Source: Arthrobacter beigongshangensis
Lineage (GTDB): Bacteria > Bacillota > Bacilli > Bacillales_A > Planococcaceae
Assembly (NCBI RefSeq): GCF_016820585.1
Contig: NZ_JADHDX010000004.1
Coordinates: 212,444 to 276,443, forward strand
Length of the DNA: 64,000 nt
Direction of reading: 5' to 3'
Part shown: piece after piece, positions 25,411 to 34,200 of the stretch
Position numbering within the stretch: position 1 is the first letter of the stretch
How the letters are laid out: every line of letters begins with the position of its first letter
Position numbers and translations under genes: made by a program
The notes under the pieces: model-generated
Databases searched by the model: none
Seen by the model: the letters and a program-made list of their open reading frames with translations, nothing else
Told to the model about the DNA's origin: nothing

Positions 25411-26889
25411 ATGCGATTGAACAATTATATCGGTGGGGCATGGCAAGGCGTAGAGGGGGCGGATTATACGGCCGTTACCAACCCGGCAAATGGTGTAGAA
25501 TTGGCACAAGTAAGGCTGTCGACGAAGGAAGATGTGGATCAGGCGGTGAAGGCAGCGAAAGAGGCACAGAAAAAATGGGCGCTTGTTCCGGCACCGAAGC
25601 GAGCAGATTATTTATATGAAATTGGGCGTTTAATGAAAGGCAAGAAAGAGCATCTAGCGCAGGTATTAACGAAAGAAATGGGCAAGGTCATCGAAGAGGC
25701 GCGAGGCGAAGTTCAAGAGGGCATCGATATGGCGCTTTATATGGCTGGCGAAGGACGTCGCTTGTTCGGAGAAACTGTGCCGTCCGAGCTACAGGATAAG
25801 TTCGCAATGAGCGTGCGTGCACCGATTGGAGTTGTCGGACTGATTACACCATGGAATTTCCCAGTGGCCATTGCAACGTGGAAGTCATTCCCAGCAATCG
25901 TTGCAGGCAATACATTTGTTTGGAAGCCGGCGACAGAAACGCCGATGATGGCGTATGAAATGGCCCTTATTTTTGAACAAGCGGGGCTGCCTGCTGGCGT
26001 TGCGAATATTGTCTTCGGTGCAGGTTCGACAGTGGGGACTGCAATGATTGAACACCCTGATGTGCGTGTGATTTCATTCACGGGGTCAACGGAAACGGGA
26101 CGTCATGTGGCTGAAACAGGTGGACGTCATTTGAAAAAGGTATCGCTTGAAATGGGTGGGAAAAATGCAGTAATCGTGATGGATGATGCGGATATCGATT
26201 TGGCAGTGGAAGGAATTTTATGGAGTGCATTTGGGACTGCGGGCCAGCGTTGTACGGCATGTAGCCGCGTCATTGTGCATAAAGATGTTAAGAAGGAACT
26301 AGAGGAAAAACTTGTGGCTGCGATGCAAGGCTTGTCGATTGGTGATGGACTAGACGAATCGGTGAAGATTGGTCCGGTTATTAATCACAAGGCACTTGAG
26401 AAAATTCATAGTTATGTAGGCATTGGTCAACAAGAAGGTGCAAGGCTACTTGCGGGAGGCAATGTACTGATAGATGGAGTACTTGCTGCGGGGCATTATT
26501 ATGAGCCAACATTATTTACGGATGTGAAATGGGATAGTCGATTAGCGCAGGAAGAGATTTTTGGACCTGTCGTGTCGTTGATTGAGATTAGTAGTTTAGA
26601 TGAAGCGATAGAAGTGAATAACAGCGTAAAATATGGACTTTCAAGCTCGATTTTTTCGCGGGATGTCAATCAGGTGTTTCGGGCACAGCGTGATTTAGAT
26701 ACGGGGATAGTCTACGTTAATGCAGGAACGACGGGGGCTGAAATCCATTTGCCTTTTGGCGGAACGAAAGGGACGGGAAATGGTCATCGGGATTCGGGCG
26801 TAGCTGCACTCGACGTTTTTACAGAGTGGAAGAGTATTTATGTAGACTTCAGTGGAAAGTTGCAACGGGCGCAGATTGACACGGAATAA
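25411..26889 (+). CDS. Aldehyde dehydrogenase, probably alpha-aminoadipate semialdehyde dehydrogenase
   Basis: A 492-residue NAD(P)-dependent aldehyde dehydrogenase. It has the oxyanion Asn in ITPWNFPVAIATWK, the cofactor-loop motif SFTGSTETGRHVAE, the general base Glu in KVSLEMGGKNAVIV, and the nucleophilic Cys in GTAGQRCTACSRVIV. Family motifs alone do not fix the substrate. The next gene is a lysine 6-dehydrogenase, whose product (aminoadipate semialdehyde, or cyclic piperideine-6-carboxylate) is the natural substrate for such an enzyme, giving 2-aminoadipate. ATG 25411 follows GAGGGG. First gene of a three-gene operon under a cre site. Confidence 0.88.
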   Translation: MRLNNYIGGAWQGVEGADYTAVTNPANGVELAQVRLSTKEDVDQAVKAAKEAQKKWALVPAPKRADYLYEIGRLMKGKKEHLAQVLTKEMGKVIEEARGEVQEGIDMALYMAGEGRRLFGETVPSELQDKFAMSVRAPIGVVGLITPWNFPVAIATWKSFPAIVAGNTFVWKPATETPMMAYEMALIFEQAGLPAGVANIVFGAGSTVGTAMIEHPDVRVISFTGSTETGRHVAETGGRHLKKVSLEMGGKNAVIVMDDADIDLAVEGILWSAFGTAGQRCTACSRVIVHKDVKKELEEKLVAAMQGLSIGDGLDESVKIGPVINHKALEKIHSYVGIGQQEGARLLAGGNVLIDGVLAAGHYYEPTLFTDVKWDSRLAQEEIFGPVVSLIEISSLDEAIEVNNSVKYGLSSSIFSRDVNQVFRAQRDLDTGIVYVNAGTTGAEIHLPFGGTKGTGNGHRDSGVAALDVFTEWKSIYVDFSGKLQRAQIDTE

Positions 26890-26913
26890 TATCCTAGGTA
26901 GGGAGATGGGTGC

Positions 26914-28080
26914 ATGAAAGTCGTTATACTTGGTGCGGGTTTGATGGGGAAAGAGGCGGCGCGTGATCTGGTGAAAAGTGATGAGGTGACGAAGGTCTAT
27001 TTAGCAGACTTGAATGTCAGGACGGCAGAGGATTTTGCAGAAGAACTAATGTCCGACAAGCTCGATATTCTTCTTTTGGATGCGACAAATGATGTGCAAT
27101 TGCGTGACGTTATGGCACTTGGCGATGTCGTTATCAATGCACTGTTTTATACATTCAATGAAAAAGTAGCGCGACTGGCAGTGGATATAGGTGTCCATTC
27201 CATTGATCTTGGCGGTCATATTGGTGGCGCAACGGACGCAGTACTAGGTCTTGCGGAGCAGGCGGCAGCGAAGGGTGTAACAATCATCCCCGATTTAGGG
27301 GTAGCGCCAGGAATGATCAATATTCTAACGGGTTATGGGGCTGAAAAGCTCGATAAAGTCGAGTCGATTAAATTATATGTGGGTGGCATTCCAGTGAAAC
27401 CGGAGCCCCCTCTTAATTATAATGTTGTTTTTTCATTGGAGGGCGTGTTTGATCATTATACGGATTCCTCTCATGTTATTCGTGGCGGTCAGCTGTTGGA
27501 GGTCCCTTCCTTGTCCGAAATTGAACCAATTTTTTTTGATAAATATGGTGAGCTGGAGGCGTTCCATACATCAGGCGGTACTTCGACATTAACGAAATCC
27601 TTCCCGGATGTGGAGACGCTCGAATATAAGACGATTCGTTATAAAGGACACGCAGAAAAGTTTCAGTTGCTTGTCGATCTTGGATTATTGGCGCGTGATA
27701 GTGAGGTTGTTATTGCGGGGCAAACGGTCAAAGTGCGTGATGTGATGCGAGAGCATTTGTCGCCACAGCTACGACTTGGCGATAAGTCGGATGCTGTGCT
27801 ACTGCGAGTCGTTGTCAGTGGTCAGAAGGGGGGCTCCCCTGTGACGTATGAATACGATTTAATTACGGAAAAAGATACGACTGTCAATGAAACCGCGATG
27901 GCACGTGCGACAGCAAATACGGTTTCAATCGTTGCACAGATGATTGGAAACGGTGTGATTACAAAGCGTGGGGTTCATCCGCCAGAAAGTATTGTACCAG
28001 GTGCGTTATATATGGAAGAATTGAAAAAGCGTGGCGTAGTCATTGTAGAAAAAGTGGAAACGAATAATGTCTCTGCTTGA
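26914..28080 (+). CDS. lysDH: Lysine 6-dehydrogenase (saccharopine dehydrogenase family)
   Basis: A 388-residue NAD-dependent enzyme that deaminates L-lysine at the epsilon position. The Rossmann start is [20 protein letters not shown]. Other motifs are [90 protein letters not shown] and [10 protein letters not shown]. From memory these match the Geobacillus LysDH closely, more so than saccharopine-forming enzymes. ATG 26914 follows GTAGGGAG, 24 bases after the aldehyde dehydrogenase. Together they convert lysine to 2-aminoadipate. Confidence 0.85.
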   Translation: MKVVILGAGLMGKEAARDLVKSDEVTKVYLADLNVRTAEDFAEELMSDKLDILLLDATNDVQLRDVMALGDVVINALFYTFNEKVARLAVDIGVHSIDLGGHIGGATDAVLGLAEQAAAKGVTIIPDLGVAPGMINILTGYGAEKLDKVESIKLYVGGIPVKPEPPLNYNVVFSLEGVFDHYTDSSHVIRGGQLLEVPSLSEIEPIFFDKYGELEAFHTSGGTSTLTKSFPDVETLEYKTIRYKGHAEKFQLLVDLGLLARDSEVVIAGQTVKVRDVMREHLSPQLRLGDKSDAVLLRVVVSGQKGGSPVTYEYDLITEKDTTVNETAMARATANTVSIVAQMIGNGVITKRGVHPPESIVPGALYMEELKKRGVVIVEKVETNNVSA

Positions 28081-28092
28081 GGGGGGAAAACA

Positions 28093-29283
28093 ATGGAGTT
28101 CGGATTCACAGAAGAACAGATCATGCTGAGGAAAACAGCCCGTCAGTTTGTAGATGAAGAAATTATGCCGCATATTCAGAGATGGGATGCGGAAGGTGGG
28201 TTTGACCCTGCCATTTGGAAAAAGCTTGCGGATCTTGGTTTCATGGGTGTTTGTGTACCTGAACAATACGGTGGTAGTGGCATGGATTATAATTCGCTGG
28301 CCATTTTATGTGAGGAGTTAGAGCGTGGAGATACGGCGTTTCGGACTGCGGTATCCGTTCATATCGGGCTAAATTCGATGACGCTTATGCAGTGGGGGTC
28401 AGAAGCACAGAAACAGAAATACTTAATTCCACAGGCAAAGGGCGAGAAAATTGGCGCCTTTGGATTAACGGAACCGGGCGCAGGATCGGACGTTGCGGCG
28501 ATGGCAACGACTGCTGTACGCGACGGAGATGAGTATGTGTTGAATGGTCAAAAAACATGGATTTCTCTTTGTGATGTGGCCGATCATTTTCTTGTTTTTG
28601 CCTATACGGATAAAACGAAAAAACATCATGGCATTAGTGCATTCATTGTGGAGCGAACGATGCCGGGCTTTTCATCAAAAGCGATTAAGGGCAAGTATGG
28701 CATTCGTGCGGGCAACACGGGCGAGCTGTTTTTTGAAGATATGCGTGTGCCGGCTGCGAATTTGTTAGGTGCAGAAGGGGAAGGCTTTAAAATTGCGATG
28801 GCGGCACTTGATAACGGTCGCTTCACGGTTGCTGCGGGTGCAGTCGGACTCATTATGGGCTGTCTTGAAGAAAGTGTGAAATACTGTCATGCACGCGAAA
28901 CATTCGGTAAATCGATTGGTAGACATCAGCTTGTTCAGCAAATGATTGCTAACATGGAAGCTGGTTATCAAATGAGCCGTTTGCTTGTCTACAGGGCTGG
29001 CGACATGAAAAATAAAGGATTGCGCAATACGCGCGAGACGTCACTGGCCAAATGGCAGGCTTGTGACTTTGCTAATAAAGCAGCAGACGATGCCTTCCAA
29101 ATTCACGGTGCTTACGGTTATTCTGATGACTATCCAGTTGCCAGGTTTTTGCGCAATTCGAAAGCACCCGTTATTTACGAAGGAACGCGTGAGATTCATA
29201 CGATTATGCAGGCGGAGTATGTGCTTGGGTATCGAGAGGATAAGAAGTTGAGTAATATGTTGCCGGAATGGCCGTTTGAGTGA
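28093..29283 (+). CDS. Acyl-CoA dehydrogenase, possibly glutaryl-CoA dehydrogenase-like
   Basis: A 396-residue flavoprotein: FTEEQIMLRKTARQFVDEEI at the start, FGLTEPGAGSDVAAMATTAV near residue 130, CHARETFGKSIGRHQLVQQM near 265, IHGAYGYSDDYPVARFLRN near 340, and the catalytic Glu in VIYEGTREIHTIMQAEYVLG. It introduces a C2-C3 double bond into an acyl-CoA and passes electrons to ETF. In the lysine operon, the downstream intermediate glutaryl-CoA is a plausible substrate, but the Arg that marks glutaryl-CoA dehydrogenases cannot be confirmed here. A short-chain acyl-CoA dehydrogenase is the alternative. ATG 28093, 12 bases after lysDH, with GAGGGGGG upstream. Confidence 0.87.
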   Translation: MEFGFTEEQIMLRKTARQFVDEEIMPHIQRWDAEGGFDPAIWKKLADLGFMGVCVPEQYGGSGMDYNSLAILCEELERGDTAFRTAVSVHIGLNSMTLMQWGSEAQKQKYLIPQAKGEKIGAFGLTEPGAGSDVAAMATTAVRDGDEYVLNGQKTWISLCDVADHFLVFAYTDKTKKHHGISAFIVERTMPGFSSKAIKGKYGIRAGNTGELFFEDMRVPAANLLGAEGEGFKIAMAALDNGRFTVAAGAVGLIMGCLEESVKYCHARETFGKSIGRHQLVQQMIANMEAGYQMSRLLVYRAGDMKNKGLRNTRETSLAKWQACDFANKAADDAFQIHGAYGYSDDYPVARFLRNSKAPVIYEGTREIHTIMQAEYVLGYREDKKLSNMLPEWPFE

Positions 29284-29291
29284 GTATGATG

Positions 29292-29320
29292 CCCTGATGG
29301 ATGCTTCTATCGGGGTTTTT
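29292..29320 (+). terminator. Terminator of the lysine catabolism operon
   Basis: CCCTGATGG pairs with CTATCGGGG (with G-U pairs) and is followed by TTTTTC. Confidence 0.8.
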
Positions 29321-29444
29321 CTTTGTGAAAGGATGTAACAAAGGTTCTGATTCACCAATGGTTTTTAGAAACATCCAATTGAATCTTTCTTTACATGCCA
29401 ACGTATGTATAGTCAGTATGATTTAACTGAAAGGGGAGAGTTAG

Positions 29445-30143
29445 ATGGGCAAGTATACGATTAGTGAATTCATTAAACAGACAAAACAGGATGAGCAGGT
29501 GAGGGAGAATTTTGATCTTGAAACACCGCGTATTTTGGAGGTCAATTTAACGGACCTTGTGTGGGCTAAAACGGGCTCTATGATTTCCTATACAGGGCAA
29601 ATTAAATTTGAGCGTGAGAAAATGCTGGAGCATGGCGTGGGGATGATGTTCAAAAAAGCCTTTACAGGTGAAGGCACTTCATTGATGAAGGCAACGGGAA
29701 ATGGGCGTCTGTACTTGGCGGATCAGGGTAAAAAGATCACTATTTTTGACTTGAATAATGAGTCAATTACAGTCAATGGAAATGACCTTCTGGCATTCGA
29801 ACCAAGTATTGATTGGGATATTAAACTCATGCGTAAAGTAGCGGGAATGATGTCAGGTGGATTATTTAACGTGACGTTACAGGGCAAAGGGAAGGTTGCT
29901 ATTACGACTCATTTTGAGCCATTAACATTACTTGTTCGTCCGGGAGAGTCTGTCATTACTGATCCCAATGCAACAGTTGCTTGGTCAGGTCATTTGACAC
30001 CGGAATTCCGCACAGATGTTAGTTTTCGGACATTCATTGGCCGAGGGAGTGGGGAATCGATTCAAATGGAATTTAAAGGTGAAGGTTTCGTCATTATTCA
30101 ACCGTTTGAAGAAGTGTATATGACTGGCAATAGTTCTTCCTAA
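29445..30143 (+). CDS. AIM24 family protein
   Basis: A 232-residue beta-rich protein of the AIM24 family: NLTDLVWAKTGSMISYTGQI near residue 35, then MMFKKAFTGEGTSLMKATGN near 65, GRLYLADQGKKITIFDLNNE, GGLFNVTLQGKGKVAITTHF near 145 and MEFKGEGFVIIQPFEEVY at the end. It is about 35 residues shorter than the TIGR00266-type paralogue at 21761-22561, with which it shares the family fold. No function is known. ATG 29445 follows AAGGGGAG. It stands alone between terminators. Confidence 0.82.
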   Translation: MGKYTISEFIKQTKQDEQVRENFDLETPRILEVNLTDLVWAKTGSMISYTGQIKFEREKMLEHGVGMMFKKAFTGEGTSLMKATGNGRLYLADQGKKITIFDLNNESITVNGNDLLAFEPSIDWDIKLMRKVAGMMSGGLFNVTLQGKGKVAITTHFEPLTLLVRPGESVITDPNATVAWSGHLTPEFRTDVSFRTFIGRGSGESIQMEFKGEGFVIIQPFEEVYMTGNSSS

Positions 30144-30264
30144 GAGGAGCAAGGGCGGCTTCAATGGAATCATTCTGGATGCCCTATACTTTTTAACATT
30201 AATCAATCAATTTGTGATAAACTATTCCATAAAACAATTTTCCACACACAAGGAGTGTTTTTCA

Positions 30265-31428
30265 TTGAAGATTGAACCATCGTTAAAAATGTCCATCTTT
30301 GAACCGGCTATTTTTGGTGATTTAAAAGCGGCTGCTGAAGCGAAAAAAGCGACTGGCGCTGAAGTGGTTGATTTAAGCTTGGGAAGTCCAGATCTTCCAC
30401 CGGATGAAAAGGTGAGGCAGGCTTTATCCGAACAAAGCGCCTTGGCGACTACATATGGCTATACACTCAGCGGCACAAAACGTTTTAATGAGGCTGTGGC
30501 GAATTATTATCAACGGCGCTCAGGTGTTACACTCAACCCAGATACTGAAATCATTCAAACAATGGGGTCGCAAGAAGGACTTGTCCATTTACCTTTTGCT
30601 CTTTGTAATGAAGGAGATATCGTACTGACAACAAATCCAGCCTACGTCGCATACGATGCAGGCATTAAACTCGCAGGTGCTGTTCCTTATTATATGCCGT
30701 TGCGTGCGGAAAACGGATTTTTACCTAATTTAGATGACATACCGGAAGACATTGCACGAAAAGCGAAATTGCTCATTTTGAATTTGCCGGGCAATCCTGT
30801 TCCCGCTTTACCGGATGCAACGTTTTTTGATAAAGTCGTTGCATTTGCGAAGGAGTATAATGTTCCTGTCCTCCATGACGCAGCTTATTCGGAATATTAC
30901 TTTACAGGTGATTCTCCAAGTAGTTTCCTTTCGACACCGGGGGCAATGGAAGTCGGCATGGAAATCAATTCTTTGTCAAAAAGCTTTAGCCTAGCGGGTG
31001 CTCGCATCGCTTATATTGTTGGGAATGCAGAGATGATTAGTATTATTAGGCAGCTGAAATCGAATTTGGATTACGGTATATTTGGACCGATTCAAGAAGC
31101 GGCGGCAACTGCGTTAGACCATGCAGAAGAAATTACAGATCGTTTGCGCAAGGAGTTTTCTCAGCGTCATAAGGTATTGATGAACGGGTTAGCCGAAATT
31201 GGCTGGTCCGTAACGCCTTCGAATGGGGGCATGTTCGTCTGGGCAAAATATCCGTTTGAGTTGGATGATAAAGAATTTGTTTTCAAAGCTATCGAACAAT
31301 GTGGTGTTGTCATGGTTCCGGGAAGTATCTTTGGCACGGAAGGTGCTGGATTCGTGCGTTTAGCGCTTGTGCAAAAAGTTGAAGAACTGGAAAAAGCAGT
31401 TGCTCAATTGAGCACGCTAGATATGTAA
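30265..31428 (+). CDS. Class I/II PLP-dependent aminotransferase
   Basis: About 387 residues. Fold-type I aminotransferase with LSLGSPDLPPDEKVRQALSE near residue 38, then TMGSQEGLVHLPFALCNEGD, LLILNLPGNPVPALPD, VLHDAAYSEYYF (the Asp binding the pyridine nitrogen) and the PLP lysine in SLSKSFSLAGARIAYIVGN. ARLALVQ-type Arg near the end (GFVRLALVQK) binds the substrate carboxylate. It resembles DapL/AlaT/PatA-like enzymes; the substrate is uncertain. TTG 30265 is chosen because AAGGAG lies nine bases upstream; the frame open from 30214 has no such signal. Confidence 0.85.
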   Translation: MKIEPSLKMSIFEPAIFGDLKAAAEAKKATGAEVVDLSLGSPDLPPDEKVRQALSEQSALATTYGYTLSGTKRFNEAVANYYQRRSGVTLNPDTEIIQTMGSQEGLVHLPFALCNEGDIVLTTNPAYVAYDAGIKLAGAVPYYMPLRAENGFLPNLDDIPEDIARKAKLLILNLPGNPVPALPDATFFDKVVAFAKEYNVPVLHDAAYSEYYFTGDSPSSFLSTPGAMEVGMEINSLSKSFSLAGARIAYIVGNAEMISIIRQLKSNLDYGIFGPIQEAAATALDHAEEITDRLRKEFSQRHKVLMNGLAEIGWSVTPSNGGMFVWAKYPFELDDKEFVFKAIEQCGVVMVPGSIFGTEGAGFVRLALVQKVEELEKAVAQLSTLDM

Positions 31429-31440
31429 GTAATGAAGTGA

Positions 31441-31487
31441 AAAAAGGCAGAAAGGATAGTCTTAACAGTCCTTTCTGCCCTTTTTAT
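31441..31487. terminator. Bidirectional terminator
   Basis: AAAAAGGCAGAAAGGA pairs with TCCTTTCTGCCCTTTTT, serving the aminotransferase and the converging MerR gene. Confidence 0.92.
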
Positions 31488-31510
31488 TCGTCAATAGCAA
31501 CAAATATCTG

Positions 31511-32209
31511 TCAGTCGAGTAACCCAGATAATTTGCACACGGTGTATAAGTGATGAACACCCCGAAATTGATTGCTATTGAGCTGGTTCAAATAATGAAG
31601 GGAATCCTGTGCAACTTTTCTCGCATTTTCAACGTTATGATGATCTAATTCTATCAGTACTTCTTTAATGGTATCGAGAGAATAATCTGCTGAACGAAGT
31701 GTACGTATCATCAAAACTTTACGGACAAGGGAGCGGTTAAATTTTCGATAGCCGTTATCTGAATCTCGTTCAGGCGACAGTAACCCCATCATCTCCCAGT
31801 GGCGAATAGCAGAGCTTGGAATATCTGTTTCGATGGATACTTCGCCGATTGTCATCCACTTTCTTTTGCGGCTATTGTCCAACTCCTCAAGCTCTTCTGT
31901 CTCAAGAATTCGAATGGTTTTCTCAGCGGTCTTTTTGTCATAGTGAAGGGAAGATTGAGCTTCGTTTACGAGCCAAAGTGCATCGTCCACTTCCTTCACG
32001 AGAACCTTTTTCAATGCCTTTGAGGTTAATTCGAAGCCAAACCCGGGCGCCATAGCACGAATACATTCGAAATACGCCAAATGTAGCTCTGTGTACATTC
32101 GATAACCATTCTGCGCGCGCTCAACGGGTGGGATGATTCCCCAACTTTCATAATGTCGTAATGCACTTGTACTAATATTGAGTTTTCTTGCGATTTCGAT
32201 AGGCTTCAT
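31511..32209 (-). CDS. MerR family regulator with two tandem DNA-binding domains
   Basis: A 232-residue protein in which two MerR headpieces occur in one chain. The first is at residues 2-70 (IEIARKLNISTSALRHYESW, GIIPPVERAQNGYRMY). The second is at 117-185 (TIGEVSIETDIPSSAIRHWE, MGLLSPERDSDNGYRKF). A short helical region lies between them, and about 45 residues follow. Ordinary MerR proteins have one headpiece and dimerise to bind a palindrome; a tandem form could bind as a monomer or bridge two sites. No cysteine metal-binding cluster is seen. It is divergent from an ABC exporter, its probable target. Confidence 0.85.
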   Translation of the reverse strand: MKPIEIARKLNISTSALRHYESWGIIPPVERAQNGYRMYTELHLAYFECIRAMAPGFGFELTSKALKKVLVKEVDDALWLVNEAQSSLHYDKKTAEKTIRILETEELEELDNSRKRKWMTIGEVSIETDIPSSAIRHWEMMGLLSPERDSDNGYRKFNRSLVRKVLMIRTLRSADYSLDTIKEVLIELDHHNVENARKVAQDSLHYLNQLNSNQFRGVHHLYTVCKLSGLLD

Positions 32210-32340
32210 TTTGCAGGCTCCTTTGGATGAAAAGCTTGTAGAAAAAGCTTAAACTACCATGACGGATTAATCCAATAAAATGGTGCTTTAATGAATTGAA
32301 CCTTGCTGTTTGCATCTATGTTGTAAGATGGGGATATAGG

Positions 32341-32370
32341 TTGATTGGTGAAAGGGTTGTATTGTATACT
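32341..32370 (+). promoter_or_regulatory. Promoter candidate of the ABC exporter
   Basis: TTGATT (32341-32346) and TATACT (32365-32370) are separated by 18 bases, slightly long, as is usual for promoters remodelled by MerR-type activators. The divergent gene encodes a MerR protein. An inverted AAGCTT pair lies nearer the merR start (32234-32252). Confidence 0.5.
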
Positions 32371-32413
32371 TACCTCCCACTAAAAAAGAGTCAATAGACT
32401 GGAGTTGTACATA

Positions 32414-34147
32414 ATGGACAAGAAACAAGTCAGCTTAAAGCCGTTTTTCTCTCTTATTTTATCCACAGGGATCCCGAAGCTTGCTCTAGCTGTCGGTTTA
32501 ACAGCAGGTGTACTGACAACGTTAGCAGGTCTGGTCGTACCGTTGTTAACGAAAAATCTAGTAGATGGTTTTTCGGTAGCATCACTAAGTGTACCGATTA
32601 TGATTGCGATTGGGGTAGCATTTATTCTCCAGGCAGTGATAGACGGGGTATCTATTTATTTACTCAGCTATGTAGGGCAAAAAGTAGTAGCTAGTTTGCG
32701 TGAAAAAATGTGGACGAAGCTCATTCGTTTGCCTGTTAGCCATTTCGATAAAGAATCGAGCGGTGAAACGGTGAGTCGTGTTGTCAATGACACGGGAATC
32801 GTTAAAGAATTAATTACGCAACATTTTCCGCAATTCATTACCGGTATCATCTCAATCATTGGTGCAGTCATTATTTTACTCGTGATGGACTGGAAGATGA
32901 CACTTATTATGTTAATTTCGGTGCCGATTACAGTTGCCATCATGGTTCCATTGGGCGCTAGAATGGCAAAAATCTCTCGCGGCTTGCAGGATGAAACAGC
33001 TGTATTTACAGGTCACATTCAACAAACACTTGGTGAAATTCGTTTAATGAAAGCTTCTAATGCGGAATTGAATGAAGAGGCGAGTGGCAAAGCCGGAATT
33101 CAAAAATTATTCAAATTTGGTTTGAAGGAAGCACGTATTTTTGCATTGATTGCTCCTTTTATGTATTTGGTTGTCATGGTCGTGATTGTCATGATTATCG
33201 GCTACGGGGGGATGCGTGTGGCAAGTGGCACGATGTCAACAGGTGAACTTGTTGCCTTCCTACTCTATCTATTCCAAATTATTTTCCCGATTACATCCTT
33301 TGCGATGTTCTTTACCCAGCTACAAAAAGCGAAAGGTGCAACAGAGCGTATTATCGACATTTTAGAGCTGCCATTGGAAGAAGGGCAGGATGGTTTGGCG
33401 ATGGATATTGCGGGCAAACCCGTTCAAGTTGTGGATGTATCATTTGCTTATGAGGAAGATGAGCCGGTTATCGGTAATGTGTCCTTCGAAGCACAGCCTG
33501 GCGAAATGATTGCTTTTGCTGGGCCGAGTGGCGGAGGGAAAACGACGATGTTCGGCTTGCTTGAGCGTTTCTATGAACCAACAGCTGGTGAAATCCGGAT
33601 TGGCGATACACCTATCAAAGAATTGTCGATGGCATCATGGCGTAGTCAAATCGGTTATGTTTCACAAGAAAGTGCCATGATGGCTGGGACGATTCGTGAA
33701 AACTTATGCTACGGTTTAGAGGACGGCGCAAGTATTTCGGATGAACGGCTGTGGGAAGTGACTGAAATGGCCTATGCTGATGAATTTATTAAGAGCTTTA
33801 CGAAAGGTTTGGACACTGAAGTTGGCGAGCGTGGTGTAAAACTTTCGGGTGGGCAAAGGCAACGTATCGCTATTGCACGAGCTTTTTTACGGGACCCGAA
33901 AATATTAATGATGGACGAAGCAACCGCCAGTCTCGACAGCCAATCAGAGGGCGTTGTCCAAGATGCGCTGACACGCTTAATGGAAGGGCGCACTACATTT
34001 GTCATTGCCCATAGGCTATCAACAATTGTCGATGCGGATAAAATTATTTTCATCGAGAACGGGCAAGTGACAGGTAGTGGAACACATCAGGAATTGACAC
34101 AATCACATGCGTTGTATCGCGAGTTTGCAGAGCAGCAATTGGCGTAG
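32414..34147 (+). CDS. ABC multidrug exporter (homodimeric half transporter)
   Basis: About 577 residues. Six membrane helices at residues 1-310 (LALAVGLTAGVLTTLAGLVV, FDKESSGETVSRVVNDTGIV) and an ATPase domain at 330-577: Walker A GPSGGGKTT, signature LSGGQRQRIAIARAFLRD, Walker B ILMMDEATASLD with catalytic Glu, and H-loop FVIAHRLST. All catalytic elements are intact, so it can act as a BmrA-like homodimer. ATG 32414 has GGAG nine bases upstream. It is divergent from the tandem MerR gene, suggesting induction by a drug or cell stress. Confidence 0.92.
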   Translation: MDKKQVSLKPFFSLILSTGIPKLALAVGLTAGVLTTLAGLVVPLLTKNLVDGFSVASLSVPIMIAIGVAFILQAVIDGVSIYLLSYVGQKVVASLREKMWTKLIRLPVSHFDKESSGETVSRVVNDTGIVKELITQHFPQFITGIISIIGAVIILLVMDWKMTLIMLISVPITVAIMVPLGARMAKISRGLQDETAVFTGHIQQTLGEIRLMKASNAELNEEASGKAGIQKLFKFGLKEARIFALIAPFMYLVVMVVIVMIIGYGGMRVASGTMSTGELVAFLLYLFQIIFPITSFAMFFTQLQKAKGATERIIDILELPLEEGQDGLAMDIAGKPVQVVDVSFAYEEDEPVIGNVSFEAQPGEMIAFAGPSGGGKTTMFGLLERFYEPTAGEIRIGDTPIKELSMASWRSQIGYVSQESAMMAGTIRENLCYGLEDGASISDERLWEVTEMAYADEFIKSFTKGLDTEVGERGVKLSGGQRQRIAIARAFLRDPKILMMDEATASLDSQSEGVVQDALTRLMEGRTTFVIAHRLSTIVDADKIIFIENGQVTGSGTHQELTQSHALYREFAEQQLA

Positions 34148-34153
34148 GAATTG

Positions 34154-34195
34154 AAAAGAGTGCTGAATCATTACGATTCGGCACTCTTTTTTTGA
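34154..34195. terminator. Bidirectional terminator
   Basis: AAAAGAGTGC-t-GAATC pairs with GATTC-g-GCACTCTTTT between the converging ABC exporter and UvrA-like genes. Confidence 0.92.
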
Positions 34196-34200
34196 TTATA

